Shown here piece by piece: positions 28,186 to 37,432 of a stretch of 64,000 bases of DNA. Where the stretch lies: contig NZ_JAHRID010000005.1 in NCBI RefSeq assembly GCF_019100565.1, forward strand, positions 277,272 to 341,271, read 5' to 3'. The notes under the pieces are model-generated. The model did no database searches, had not been told where the DNA came from, and saw nothing but the letters and a program-made list of their open reading frames with translations. Position 1 is the first letter of the stretch. Every line of letters starts with the position of its first letter. The stretch is from Arsukibacterium indicum (GTDB lineage Bacteria > Pseudomonadota > Gammaproteobacteria > Enterobacterales > Alteromonadaceae). Both the position numbers and the translations under genes were made by a program.

Positions 28186-30924
28186 TTACTCACTCAAAAA
28201 TATTGCTTTAAGCCGGGCCACTAAAGGCTGTTCAGTCTTAGTCAGCGGACCAAAAGCCAGCCAGTGTTTCAGCAGATTTTGTTTGTCAGTCACTTCACCG
28301 GCGTTATGCTTCAGGGTCAGCAAGGTTAACTGCACTTGCTGGCGCTCGCTGCGCTCCTGCTCCGGGCTACTGATCTCACTGACTATCTCCAATGCCTGAG
28401 TTAAGCCTTTGCGATCTAAACCCAGCGCACCAGCCAGTTCTGTTTGCGGTTTAAACTGGGCTGGCCAGTTATCAGTGCCAGCAGCTGGCTGAGCTAATTG
28501 CGCAAACAATTCTTTAATATCCTGCTGTGCGGCCTCACGGCTTTGCTGCTGTACTAAATCAGCAAGTTGCTGCTGCAGTTTATCACGCTGTTTACGGGCG
28601 CTGGCAATCACCCCGACATCCAGCTGCTGCAGTTGCTCTCTGACCGCTTCAACCTCAGTGCTGGCACTGCCAACTGTTAACGATTGTAAGCGCTGTTCAA
28701 TATCTGTCAGGGCAGTGGTTAATGCCTGCTCTTGCGCTAGTTGCTGCTGTTGCTGCTCAGCAAATGCGGCCTGGCGTTGGCTGAAAAAACCATCGCAAAT
28801 CTGGCGGAATTGCTGCCACAATTGCTGATCGTGTTTTTTACCGGCAAAACCCAGCGATTTCCAGCGCTGCTGTAAGTCTTTCAGTATTTTACTGCTCTGA
28901 TTGCTGTCAGCCAGCGCCACTGCGGCTTGTGCTTCAGCAATTAACGCTTGTTTCTGTTCAGCAACCTGTTGCTGTGCTGCACTAACCTGTGCTTTCAAAG
29001 GCTCTAATGCGGCCTGGTAGCGTTGTTGCAGCGCCAGAAAATCCTGCCGTTTAACCGGGCCGGCTTGCTGCCAGGCCTGAGTTAACCCTTTTAAGGCGCT
29101 CTCCAGCGTTGCAGCATCAGTTTCTGCAGCGGCCAGTTGCTCTAACTGGCTGATAATCGCCTCTCGCGACGTGACATTGGCCGCTTTTATTGCGTCCTGC
29201 TCAGCAAAATACGCTCTGCACGGTGCGTAAGCCTGCTCACAGGCAATATCAAAGGCTGCATTTAATTCTGCGTCCTGCTCTGGCGCTGCTTTGCCAAAAC
29301 TGCCCCACTGCTGGCGGGCCTGCTTTACCTGCTCGGCCCGGGCTGGTAGATCAGCCGGTTCAGTTAGCGCAAGTTGTTGCAATTGTGCCAGCAATTCCTG
29401 TTTCCGGGGGGTGGCAATGTATTCCTGCCAGTCGGCCAGCTCTGCAATTCTCTTGCTGGCAAACTCAAAGTCCGCAGCCAGCTTTTGCTGCTCGGCTTCG
29501 CTGAGCGTGCTGTAATCGGCACTGATCCCTTTAAATAGGCCAAACAGCACTTTATAGCGCCCTTGCTGGTCAAGCCTTTTAAATTCAGCCAGTTTGCTTC
29601 GGCACTGGCGAACGGCACGCTCGTTATGGCTACTGATCGCCGAAATAGCCTGCTGCCATTGTTGCTGTAATTGCGCTTTTGCTTCGGCAAGCGAGGCGGG
29701 AACTGGTAGTGGTAAATCTGTTGTAAGGCTACGCCAGCTGGCTTTATATTGGTTAAGTTGCGCTTTTGCTGCATCAAGCACCGCCGGGTCTGCCGGTACT
29801 GGTTGCGCAGCCCAGTCACTGACTAACCGTGATACCTGGCTGAGCTTTTCAGCCGTTTGCGGCAAACTGGTTAGCTGGCTACTCAGGGCCTGTTGTTGTG
29901 TTTGTAAATCCTGGCGCTGTGCAACGCTTAAGTGTTCTGCAGCTGAGCTCTGCTCCGACAGCATTGCAACCTGCTCAGCAATAGCCTCGGCTGCACTGAT
30001 ATCAACCTGCGCTAACGCCTCGCTTAATTTGGTCGACAGTTCAGCGAACGCTGCAGAGAGTTGCTGATATTCCGCTGCAGCAGCCGCTTGTTGCTCTGCT
30101 TGTGCCTGCTCTTTTGCCAGTTGTTGTAATTGAGGCGCCAACCAGCTTTGAAGTTTGCTAAGCAATTGCTGGTATTTTTCTGCAATTGCCGTGGCTTCGG
30201 CTGCCGGCAAGCAATCCAGATCAGTCTGTAGCTGCTGCCACTGACTTTGCAGCTCAGTAAGCTGCGCCGGGATCTCGGCGGCAGCATGACGCTCACGAAG
30301 TGCATTTAATTTGGCCAGCAGCAAAGTTATATCTTTACGAAGCCTGGCAGGCTTCTGCTTTTGCTCGGCCTGTTCAGTGATTTTCAGCTGGAGCTGTTGC
30401 GCCAGCTCACCGGTTAAAACTTTGCTGAGTTTTTCCAGTTGTTTCTGATCGTCCAGCTGCCCCAGCAATTGCTGCTTCTGGGCAATGGTCAGCACAGTAC
30501 CGGTCAGGGCTTTACTGTTTAACTCAGGTTTATTTAAGCGGCCAAGCACAGTAAACAGCATTTCGGCATCGGTTTCCCGCTCAGCTAATTGCTCCAGTAA
30601 TGTCAGACGGTTGCACTGGGCAATAAACTGCTGCTTTTGTGGCGCAGAAATTTGCTGGTCCAACAGCATGGTTAACAAGTGCTGCTCAGCATGCAGCCGC
30701 AACCTGTCACTGTTATCCTGCTTACTGGCCTGCCACCACAGCGCAAAGTCGTTCAGGTGTTCAAGCGCACTGCGGCGAACCGTCTCGCTGCTGTCGTTAA
30801 ACGCCAGCTCATGTAAAATTTCTTTGTGCTCTCGCTGGCCTGCAGATAAACCGGCAATTGCCTGCTGACGGGTACTGCTATCAGGATGTTGCCACTTAGG
30901 CTTAAACCAGTTTTTAAATATCAT
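28186..30924 (-). CDS. DUF349 repeat coiled-coil protein with HEAT-like N-terminus
   Basis: This 912-residue protein is very rich in Gln, Ala, Leu and Glu. Residues 1-70 look like a HEAT-type repeat (SSTRQQAIAGL, SETVRRSALEHL). The rest alternates long coiled coils with several DUF349 units, recognised by recurring segments such as WQQAGPVKRQDFLALQQRYQ and RWKSLGFAGKKHDQQLWQQF. DUF349 proteins have no agreed function; in other bacteria they have been linked to polar localisation. The ATG lies inside the last codons of the YeaC gene (11-base overlap), so the two are translationally coupled. Cytosolic by absence of signals. Confidence 0.85.
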   Translation of the reverse strand: MIFKNWFKPKWQHPDSSTRQQAIAGLSAGQREHKEILHELAFNDSSETVRRSALEHLNDFALWWQASKQDNSDRLRLHAEQHLLTMLLDQQISAPQKQQFIAQCNRLTLLEQLAERETDAEMLFTVLGRLNKPELNSKALTGTVLTIAQKQQLLGQLDDQKQLEKLSKVLTGELAQQLQLKITEQAEQKQKPARLRKDITLLLAKLNALRERHAAAEIPAQLTELQSQWQQLQTDLDCLPAAEATAIAEKYQQLLSKLQSWLAPQLQQLAKEQAQAEQQAAAAAEYQQLSAAFAELSTKLSEALAQVDISAAEAIAEQVAMLSEQSSAAEHLSVAQRQDLQTQQQALSSQLTSLPQTAEKLSQVSRLVSDWAAQPVPADPAVLDAAKAQLNQYKASWRSLTTDLPLPVPASLAEAKAQLQQQWQQAISAISSHNERAVRQCRSKLAEFKRLDQQGRYKVLFGLFKGISADYSTLSEAEQQKLAADFEFASKRIAELADWQEYIATPRKQELLAQLQQLALTEPADLPARAEQVKQARQQWGSFGKAAPEQDAELNAAFDIACEQAYAPCRAYFAEQDAIKAANVTSREAIISQLEQLAAAETDAATLESALKGLTQAWQQAGPVKRQDFLALQQRYQAALEPLKAQVSAAQQQVAEQKQALIAEAQAAVALADSNQSSKILKDLQQRWKSLGFAGKKHDQQLWQQFRQICDGFFSQRQAAFAEQQQQQLAQEQALTTALTDIEQRLQSLTVGSASTEVEAVREQLQQLDVGVIASARKQRDKLQQQLADLVQQQSREAAQQDIKELFAQLAQPAAGTDNWPAQFKPQTELAGALGLDRKGLTQALEIVSEISSPEQERSERQQVQLTLLTLKHNAGEVTDKQNLLKHWLAFGPLTKTEQPLVARLKAIFLSE

Positions 30925-31195
30925 CGTGTCTGAACCTTGCTATTGCATCATTATTATCAAATTGCTTTTTAAGTTCAGCTTTTGTTTTCTGGATCAGCTG
31001 ACCATCGGCACCCACTGTAAATAATTCGTCTGATTTGAGCACAGTGGCTTGATATGCCATCACCAACTGTAAGGTTTGGGCTTTTTGCTGCTCGTTTAAT
31101 GCCGTGCCATCAGCCCAGCGTCCGGTAGCAACAGCTTCTGCCAGTTTTTGATAGGTTTCAGGCGCCATGGCGCTGACCAACGCTTTGAAATCCAT
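30914..31195 (-). CDS. yeaC: YeaC family protein (DUF1315)
   Basis: The 93-residue protein matches the YeaC/DUF1315 family, with an MAPETYQKLAEAVATGRW start and a WADGT and LNEQQK segment typical of it. The function is unknown in all species. It overlaps the DUF349 gene by 11 bases and follows the zinc-ribbon gene by four bases, forming a compact three-gene unit. This suggests a shared role, though that is inference only. Confidence 0.85.
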   Translation of the reverse strand: MDFKALVSAMAPETYQKLAEAVATGRWADGTALNEQQKAQTLQLVMAYQATVLKSDELFTVGADGQLIQKTKAELKKQFDNNDAIARFRHDDI

Positions 31196-31199
31196 GATT

Positions 31200-31523
31200 T
31201 TACTTTCGCTTTAGCATAATAATACGAGCACGGCTAACCACGTACCAACAAAAACCCAGCGCTATGGCTGCATTTGACAAATATTGGTTGTAACTGTGAT
31301 TTTCCGGTTGCCACCAGTATAAAATACCGAAACCGCCCAGAAACAATACCATCGCCAGCATTGACTGGTTCATCAGCGACTGCATCTTACGGTTTTTCTT
31401 ATCCCGTTCAAGGGCTGCCAGTTGCTCTGGAGTATTGCTACTGAGATCGCCACCACATTTACTGCAGGCGGCAGCTTTATCAGAGATGCGTTGCCCGCAG
31501 TACGGGCAGGAAATAATTGCCAT
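31200..31523 (-). CDS. Small zinc-ribbon membrane protein
   Basis: The 107-residue protein begins with a zinc ribbon made of two CxxC pairs (CPYCG at residues 6-10, CSKCGG at 20-25). A basic and polar stretch and two predicted membrane helices (about residues 57-71 and 83-100) follow. Zinc-ribbon membrane proteins of this size are widespread and mostly uncharacterised. It heads the yeaC-DUF349 unit. The ribbon would face the cytoplasm if the hairpin inserts in the usual way. Confidence 0.75.
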   Translation of the reverse strand: MAIISCPYCGQRISDKAAACSKCGGDLSSNTPEQLAALERDKKNRKMQSLMNQSMLAMVLFLGGFGILYWWQPENHSYNQYLSNAAIALGFCWYVVSRARIIMLKRK

Positions 31524-31576
31524 AATACTTACCTTTACTTCTTAACTTAAACGCGACGCCATGCTGATAAACTGCC

Positions 31577-32704
31577 TTAGCGCAGCTTATCGACTACCTG
31601 CAAAATAGCAGCCAGGCTATCCTGGCCTAGTTTCATGGAGCGGATATCTGACCAGCCGAAGGCAGCATCGGGCAAATCGGCGTTATCTTTAAATGGCATT
31701 TCCACGGTATAAGCCAGACATTTAAACTGCTCGGCTACCCATGAGGTGGCCACCGTTAAATTGGCCTGACCCGGTTCATCTTTGTCATAACCGTATTTCA
31801 CCTGAAACTCCGGCGTTACCGCCAATAACGCAGCTTTAAAATCCTGCTCCAACTGCTTCATATGCTCATTGTATGAAGGCACGCCTTCTGCACCGGCAAC
31901 AAAGTTATACGGCAGGTTTTCATCACCATGAATGTCTAAAAACATATCCAGGCCGGTTTCCAGCATTTTCTGGCGTACCAGATAGACTTCAGGGCTGCGA
32001 TCCAGCGTCGGATTCTGCCATTCCCGGTTCAGGTTAGCACCGGCCGCATTGGTACGTAAGTTACCGCGGACACTGCCGTCCGGATTCATATTCGGCACAA
32101 TATAGAACACCGCTTTGGCCAGCAGACTGCGGGCTACACCGTCGTCTTCATCAAGCAACCGATCCAGTAAACCTTCAACAAACCACTCGGCCATGGTTTC
32201 ACCCGGGTGCTGGCGGGCCGTGATCCAGATTTTCTTTTTGCTGTCGTCAGGCTCACCAACTACCAGCAAACTCATATCGCGGCCATCCAGGGTTTCGCCT
32301 AAATCAATCAACTGACAGTTATAATCGTTCTGGGCCTGGTGCAGTAAATCCTGATGCCGCTCGTAGCTGTACGGCGCAAAATAAGCAAAGTACACCGACT
32401 CCGCTTCCGGGTAGTGATTAATAATTAACGCCTTACCGTCGTATTCGGTTTCTACCCGAAACCAGGTTTGCCGGTCATAAGAGGCAACAGCCTGGTAGTC
32501 TTGCCAGCCATCAGGGTAAGCTGAACCGGCGGCATTGGTCAGGGTAATTTTATGCATTTGCGGATGCGGGCTGTTTAACCGGAAATGAAACCACTGATAA
32601 AAATCGGACTGGTTGTCTTTACGAATGGCCAGCTGAATATCGGCCGGATCATCGGCTTTGATGATTTCGATATTACCACTGTCAAAATTGCTGGTGATTT
32701 TCAT
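31577..32704 (-). CDS. M14-type metallocarboxypeptidase, cytosolic carboxypeptidase-like
   Basis: The 375-residue enzyme has an N-terminal beta-sandwich (residues 1-120) followed by an M14 catalytic domain. Zinc ligands are His166 and Glu169 in QHPGE and His259 in DIHGDE; Arg227 in NLNREW binds the substrate carboxylate, and the catalytic Glu lies in YTVEMPF near 339. This layout is that of the CCP (Nna1-like, M14B/D) group, which in eukaryotes removes glutamates from tubulin tails. No signal peptide, so it acts in the cytosol on an unknown bacterial substrate. AAGGA precedes the ATG by nine bases. Confidence 0.9.
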   Translation of the reverse strand: MKITSNFDSGNIEIIKADDPADIQLAIRKDNQSDFYQWFHFRLNSPHPQMHKITLTNAAGSAYPDGWQDYQAVASYDRQTWFRVETEYDGKALIINHYPEAESVYFAYFAPYSYERHQDLLHQAQNDYNCQLIDLGETLDGRDMSLLVVGEPDDSKKKIWITARQHPGETMAEWFVEGLLDRLLDEDDGVARSLLAKAVFYIVPNMNPDGSVRGNLRTNAAGANLNREWQNPTLDRSPEVYLVRQKMLETGLDMFLDIHGDENLPYNFVAGAEGVPSYNEHMKQLEQDFKAALLAVTPEFQVKYGYDKDEPGQANLTVATSWVAEQFKCLAYTVEMPFKDNADLPDAAFGWSDIRSMKLGQDSLAAILQVVDKLR

Positions 32705-32787
32705 AATTTGGTTCCTTTCTTACTCAAAATTCCTGTTTCATATGATGGATAAAGCCTAACATAGCCAATATGGGCTGAACATGGTTC

Positions 32788-33033
32788 TCAGGTCTCATCT
32801 CGCAGAAAACTAATGTTGCTAAAACCCATATTAGTAAACGCCTGCTGCCGGAAGTTTTTAATTGCAGCTTTATCTTTAGCCGTTTTTGCCACCTGCTGTT
32901 CCATTGCCAAAAAACCGCTCAGGTCAATACCCTCTGCCGCCGCAGCAGCTTCATATAAATCATTAAAACGGTCATAGCTAAAAGCAATAATTTTAGTGGT
33001 ACCTTTAAAGGTGTATTGTACTTGTCTTGCCAT
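32788..33033 (-). CDS. DUF2960 family protein
   Basis: The 81-residue protein resembles the DUF2960 family found in Shewanella, Vibrio and relatives: an MARQVQYTFKG start, then FSYDRFNDLYEAAAAAEGID. It is small, soluble and of unknown function. Its ATG directly follows the stop of the DMT transporter gene (GGAGGG just upstream, within that gene's last codons), so it is coupled to it. Confidence 0.72.
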   Translation of the reverse strand: MARQVQYTFKGTTKIIAFSYDRFNDLYEAAAAAEGIDLSGFLAMEQQVAKTAKDKAAIKNFRQQAFTNMGFSNISFLRDET

Positions 33034-33885
33034 TTACCCTCCCCGCCCGGTTGGTTTGCGGCACAACCAGATTGAAAAACCGATCATTGCGCAGCCGATG
33101 CTAAGGCGCATTAAAGCTGTATCGCGTTGCCAGATAATAATATTAACCAGCAGCCCTGCCGGAATAAGCGCATTGTTCATTACCGCCAGCATGCCGCTGG
33201 ATACTTCGGTTGCGCCTTTATTCCAACCGTAATAACCCAGGCCGGATGCAATAAGGCCTAACCACAGCAATACGGCCCAATGCAGAGTGGTTGTCGGGTA
33301 TTGACTGCCGCCAAGTATTAACCAGGCAGGAATCGCAATCATCGCAGCGCCGACATAAAACCAGCCAAACAGCTGATACTGCGTTACCCCAGGATGAGCC
33401 GCCAATAACCTTTTATAGCCAACCTGACCCATCGCAAAACATAAATTGGCGCCCTGCACTATGGCAAAGCCTGTCCAGTACTGGCTACTGACCGACTGAT
33501 AACGCATCAGCGCTGCTGCCAGCACGGCTATTACTGCGGCCAGCAGAAACTGCGGATTAAAGCGTCTGGCCAGCAAATCATGCAGCAATGTAATATATAA
33601 CGGAGTAAAAATAGTAAAAACCAGCACTTCTGCCACACTAAGCAGCAAAAATGACTGATAGTAAAATAAATACATCAGCCCCAGCTGCACTGCCCCCAGG
33701 CCAATTACCGGTAATACCAGGTTCAGGCTGAAGCGATAACGCAGTAACATAGGGCTGAATAGCAATACCGCCAGCAATATCCGGCTTAGCACCGCAAAAT
33801 ATGGGTCAACCTGGCCTGCCAGATAAACGCCTATCAGGCTGAATGAAAACGCCCATAAAACGGTAACACTAACTAAATAAATCAT
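33034..33885 (-). CDS. EamA/DMT-family transporter
   Basis: From the ATG at 33885, overlapping the acyltransferase stop (TAATG), the protein has 283 residues; a longer reading would run 30 residues into the neighbouring gene. It has about ten hydrophobic helices arranged as two EamA repeats (first starting LVSVTVLWAFSFS). DMT exporters move amino acids, nucleobases or other small metabolites out of the cell; the substrate cannot be told here. It sits in a coupled trio with the acyltransferase before it and the DUF2960 gene after it. Confidence 0.85.
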   Translation of the reverse strand: MIYLVSVTVLWAFSFSLIGVYLAGQVDPYFAVLSRILLAVLLFSPMLLRYRFSLNLVLPVIGLGAVQLGLMYLFYYQSFLLLSVAEVLVFTIFTPLYITLLHDLLARRFNPQFLLAAVIAVLAAALMRYQSVSSQYWTGFAIVQGANLCFAMGQVGYKRLLAAHPGVTQYQLFGWFYVGAAMIAIPAWLILGGSQYPTTTLHWAVLLWLGLIASGLGYYGWNKGATEVSSGMLAVMNNALIPAGLLVNIIIWQRDTALMRLSIGCAMIGFSIWLCRKPTGRGG

Positions 33886-34997
33886 TATTGCTGGGTTCTG
33901 ACAACGGGCGCTGCGTATAAAGTAGTCATCATATCCTGTGCCCCTGCTGGCACACTTTGCAACCGTTGTTGCCACTGTTCAATGGCTTTGTCAGTGGCCA
34001 CTGGTTCCTTACTGCCGGCGGCTAAAGCATTTATCGGATAACAACGATATTGTTGCCAGATTTGCTGATCAATGTAAGCTGCAGCAGCCTCCGGTTCGTC
34101 CGGTATGGCCTCAAGCGGATCAGCAAAAGCAACGTGAACCCGGCCTTTGTAGCCGACAATGCCTTTGATAATGGCATCAATATCTTCAAATTCGGATTTC
34201 TGGTAACTGCCCTGTGTTTTTTTCTGCCACAGCTCGTTAATCTTGTCTGCATCGCACGGATCATATTCATACGAAATACACACTGGTACAATATTCAGGC
34301 TTTGCAGGTATTCGTTAAAAGTCAGGCCCTGCTTTTTTCCTTCCATGTAGAACATTTTCAGGATAGTTGGATCCGTCTGATCATTACCGTCTTTAGCCCG
34401 CCCTTCGCGCTGAGCAATCCAGACAGAGTGCTGGCTGGCCAGTGAATGCTTGATATAGGCTGACAGTTGTGACAGATTTTTCAGCATCTCACGCGGGCCT
34501 TTGGCACCGCGCTTTACAATAAAACTTTTGTTTAACTTCATCAGCTCGGTGGCACAGGCCTTCCGCAATAAATTATCGCCAATAGCGATGCGTACTGTCG
34601 GAAAGCCCTGCTGATGCAGACACCAGTTAACCATGGCCGGGTCCATCGCAATATCCCGATGATTAGATAAAAATAAATAGGATTGCTTTGGGTCCAGTTT
34701 CTCAAGCCCGGAATAGGTGACTTTATCGGTGGTGCTGGCAATCATCCGGTCCATAAAGCCAGCAACCTGTAATTGCACAGCTTTAACCGACTTAAGCCGG
34801 GCCCAGCGTCGCTTCAACCATAAACGCACCAACGGCGACAGCAACCAGCCAAAAGGCCCGGATAAACGCGGAAAACGGTAGTGAAGAATAGCCTGAATAA
34901 ATTCGCGATCGGCGATCAGGCGCGCAATGGCGGGCGCGACTTCGTTGTCATGATATGGCCGGATATCGGCGAAAGGATCCTGCTCCACTTGCTGCAC
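33885..34997 (-). CDS. PlsC-like acyltransferase family protein with variant HX5D motif
   Basis: The 370-residue protein shows acyltransferase blocks of the PlsC/GPAT superfamily: SNHRDIAMDPA near residues 111-121, IAIGDNLLRK, KSFIVKRGAKG and WIAQREGRAKDG, then VPVCISYEYDP. The catalytic block is usually HX4D; here His113 and Asp119 are separated by five residues, although an extra Asp115 is present. It probably acylates a glycerophosphate or lysophospholipid at the inner face of the membrane. The start is GTG. It overlaps the following transporter gene by one base, so the two share a transcript. Confidence 0.8.
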   Translation of the reverse strand: MQQVEQDPFADIRPYHDNEVAPAIARLIADREFIQAILHYRFPRLSGPFGWLLSPLVRLWLKRRWARLKSVKAVQLQVAGFMDRMIASTTDKVTYSGLEKLDPKQSYLFLSNHRDIAMDPAMVNWCLHQQGFPTVRIAIGDNLLRKACATELMKLNKSFIVKRGAKGPREMLKNLSQLSAYIKHSLASQHSVWIAQREGRAKDGNDQTDPTILKMFYMEGKKQGLTFNEYLQSLNIVPVCISYEYDPCDADKINELWQKKTQGSYQKSEFEDIDAIIKGIVGYKGRVHVAFADPLEAIPDEPEAAAAYIDQQIWQQYRCYPINALAAGSKEPVATDKAIEQWQQRLQSVPAGAQDMMTTLYAAPVVRTQQ

Positions 34998-35116
34998 GTA
35001 TACTCTGTTCGGTTAGTTAAAACAGCGGCCTATTTTACTGAGTTAGTAAAATTTCACCAGTAAAGAACGCATTTAATTCTGGCAACCGGGCAACAGCAAT
35101 CAACCACAGCAGCCTG

Positions 35117-35989
35117 TCAGGCCCAGATCACACAAATTGCAGCCACTACAATAAGTGCTAACCCAAGATGGTCATTCCGCACTAACTTCTCTTTTAAAAT
35201 AAAAGATGAAATCAGCAACATAAATAATACTTCTACCTGGCCCAGTGTTTTTACCAAGGCTACTGACTCCAGGCTCATGGCACTGAACCAGCCGACCGAG
35301 CCGACGCAACTGCAAACGCTGACCAGCAGGGTTAACTTAGGCCGTTGCCAAAGTGCCAACAAGGTTGAGCGGTCTTTTAACGCTAACCACAACAGCAACA
35401 GCAGGGTTTGCAACACTATCACCAGCAGTAATACCCAAGCAGCACCATGTGGAAAAGGCAAGCCCAACACCAGGCTGGCCTGACGAACCCATAACGAAGT
35501 AAGGGCGAACGCTAAACCACTCCCCAGGCCGAGCAGCATTACCGGCCAGGATAACTGGCGCAGACTGGCACCACTTAATAAAAACACCGCCCCACCGCCC
35601 AGTGCCACGCCAAGCCAGGCAAGCGGGCTTAGTGTTTCACTGAACAATATTACGCCAAGCACAGCCGCTAATACCGCTTCGCTTTTCGCCAGGCCGGCAC
35701 CAATAGCGTAGTTGCGCAACATAAACAGTTTTACCATCAGTGCAGTCGCCAAAATTTGAGCCAGCGCCGCACCAATAATAAAGCTGGCGAAACTGCCACT
35801 AAGATCGGGCAAAGGAGCAGGTTGCCATTGATACAATGCCGATAAATACAGGGCAGCCAGTGGCGATGCCCAGATAAACCGCGCCAGCGTTACCCCGGCT
35901 ACTTTAACTTCTTTACTTAATTGTTTTTGAAACGCATTGCGCCAGGCCTGCATAAATGCAGCCAGTAAGGTAAAAGGGATCCACAACAC
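35117..35989 (-). CDS. EamA/DMT-family transporter
   Basis: The 290-residue membrane protein has about ten helices in two halves; the second half ends with the typical VALVKTLGQVEVLFMLLISSFILKE repeat feature. It differs strongly from the two other DMT genes here, so it is not a recent copy. Substrate unknown. The predicted start is GTG without a good ribosome-binding site, so the N-terminus may be slightly off. Confidence 0.83.
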   Translation of the reverse strand: MLWIPFTLLAAFMQAWRNAFQKQLSKEVKVAGVTLARFIWASPLAALYLSALYQWQPAPLPDLSGSFASFIIGAALAQILATALMVKLFMLRNYAIGAGLAKSEAVLAAVLGVILFSETLSPLAWLGVALGGGAVFLLSGASLRQLSWPVMLLGLGSGLAFALTSLWVRQASLVLGLPFPHGAAWVLLLVIVLQTLLLLLWLALKDRSTLLALWQRPKLTLLVSVCSCVGSVGWFSAMSLESVALVKTLGQVEVLFMLLISSFILKEKLVRNDHLGLALIVVAAICVIWA

Positions 35990-36147
35990 GGCTTAAACCC
36001 AAAGACGTAAAGACGGCTATGCTAGCAAGTAAGCATGTATTTTGATAGCAGACCAGCGAAATAGATGCTATTCAGCAGGGTTATGCGGATGCGTATGGCA
36101 CTGCCGTATCACCCTTCTTTCGGTTGATGCTTTTAACGGAATGTCAC

Positions 36148-37116
36148 TTAATCAGCAAAGTTCAGCTCAACTGGTGTGGCATTTGCTGGAATAACCACGT
36201 TTTGAGCCTGCAAAAACACAATGTTGTCTTCCGTTTCAGGGTCGTCTTCCACGTCACAACTTAACGCTGCAGTGTAACTGTCAGCATCTACATAACCAAT
36301 ACTGTAGTTATATTCGCTGACACCATCGAAGTAAACCGTTGTACTGGCATAAGGCTGGTAAGTTTTAACCCCACCGTTATCTGATAACTCTGCTATTGGC
36401 CTGTCTGCCCCCTGATACAAATAAACCGTTGCAACAGCTGAAGCCTCATCTGCAGGTGCCACAGTGCAATTGTTATTGATCAGAAACCCTTCGGCAACCT
36501 GGCCGGTTAGGTGACCAATGTCGCTATTATCAACTAATCGTAAACCGGTAGGTTTTAACAAGTACCCCGCCTGCCCAACAGGATTTACCATTGCCTTACG
36601 CAGGTCAAATTCTAGGGTGTAACTGAACGTACCGCCGGCCGACAGCATCAGACCACCTAGTTTCAGCTCGTTGGACGGTACACGCAATGGCACGCGGCTG
36701 CCATCCTCCAATTCGACATAACTGCCATCTGCAATTTCCAACCGCAGCTGGCCATAGTTTCCGGCCATAAACTCAGCACCACTTACCAGAGCTTCCGATT
36801 TAGCACCATCCAGTAGCAATAAATTGATACCCCGGGTATTAGCAATAATATTGCCCTGGCCGTCTCGACAGTTGTCGTTTGCGTCGGCTGCAACACTGTC
36901 ATCACCTATGATGAATCTTTGGTTACCGACACCATTACCGGTTAATTCAATTTCATTGAAGCAAACCATCACTGCCCTGGCGTCATTTACCGGAGCATCA
37001 CTGACTCCCAGGCTAAATGTAACTGATTGAGGCTGATTATCAGCCGAGTCACCACCACAGGCGGCTAACGTGGAAACGGCAGCAATCACTGCGCCGGTTA
37101 AAATTGCTTTTTTCAT
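36148..37116 (-). CDS. DUF4382 domain lipoprotein
   Basis: From the ATG at 37116, with AGAGGA seven bases upstream, the product has 322 residues and a lipoprotein signal with lipobox LAAC (STLAACGG). The mature part opens with SLGVSDAPVNDARAVMVCFNEIEL, the DUF4382 signature, and continues as a beta-rich domain with several Cys (CRDG, NNCTVAP, LSCDVE). An upstream in-frame start adds 13 residues and would spoil the signal. Function unknown; it is probably anchored in the outer membrane, as no inner-membrane retention Asp follows the Cys. Confidence 0.87.
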   Translation of the reverse strand: MKKAILTGAVIAAVSTLAACGGDSADNQPQSVTFSLGVSDAPVNDARAVMVCFNEIELTGNGVGNQRFIIGDDSVAADANDNCRDGQGNIIANTRGINLLLLDGAKSEALVSGAEFMAGNYGQLRLEIADGSYVELEDGSRVPLRVPSNELKLGGLMLSAGGTFSYTLEFDLRKAMVNPVGQAGYLLKPTGLRLVDNSDIGHLTGQVAEGFLINNNCTVAPADEASAVATVYLYQGADRPIAELSDNGGVKTYQPYASTTVYFDGVSEYNYSIGYVDADSYTAALSCDVEDDPETEDNIVFLQAQNVVIPANATPVELNFAD

Positions 37117-37230
37117 TATACTATCCTCTGTGTTGACCCCCTTAGTTAATAACACCCTTACTGAACCTTTGGTTAATTTACCGTGATGCGCTCTAACTGG
37201 CGAAAATTACTGCAGTTAACTCTTCCGGCA

Positions 37231-37258
37231 TTGCTTTCTGGTACGGAATCATTATGAT
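37231..37258 (+). promoter_or_regulatory. Promoter of tRNA-Pro
   Basis: TTGCTT and TATGAT are separated by 16 bases, followed by a C-rich discriminator (CTCCCC) seven bases before the tRNA, typical of stringently controlled stable-RNA promoters. Confidence 0.7.
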
Positions 37259-37269
37259 ACTCCCCACGT

Positions 37270-37346
<77 letters not shown>

Positions 37347-37358
37347 TTAAATTTGTAC

Positions 37359-37396
37359 AAAAAAAGCCACTGAGCTTTGCTTAGCGGCTTTTTTGT
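37359..37396 (+). terminator. Intrinsic terminator after tRNA-Pro
   Basis: A stem made of AAAGCC and CTGAGC pairing with GCTTAG and GGCTTT (one A/C mismatch) is followed by TTTTTGTTTG. Confidence 0.85.
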
Positions 37397-37432
37397 TTGT
37401 TGAAACAAACGCAAATTAAACTGCAGCTGTTT

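Noticed and set aside
29190..30868. Several plus-strand frames of 100-157 residues
   Set aside because: They are shadows of the Gln/Ala-rich DUF349 gene; composition is rich in Cys and Trp and no motif is seen.
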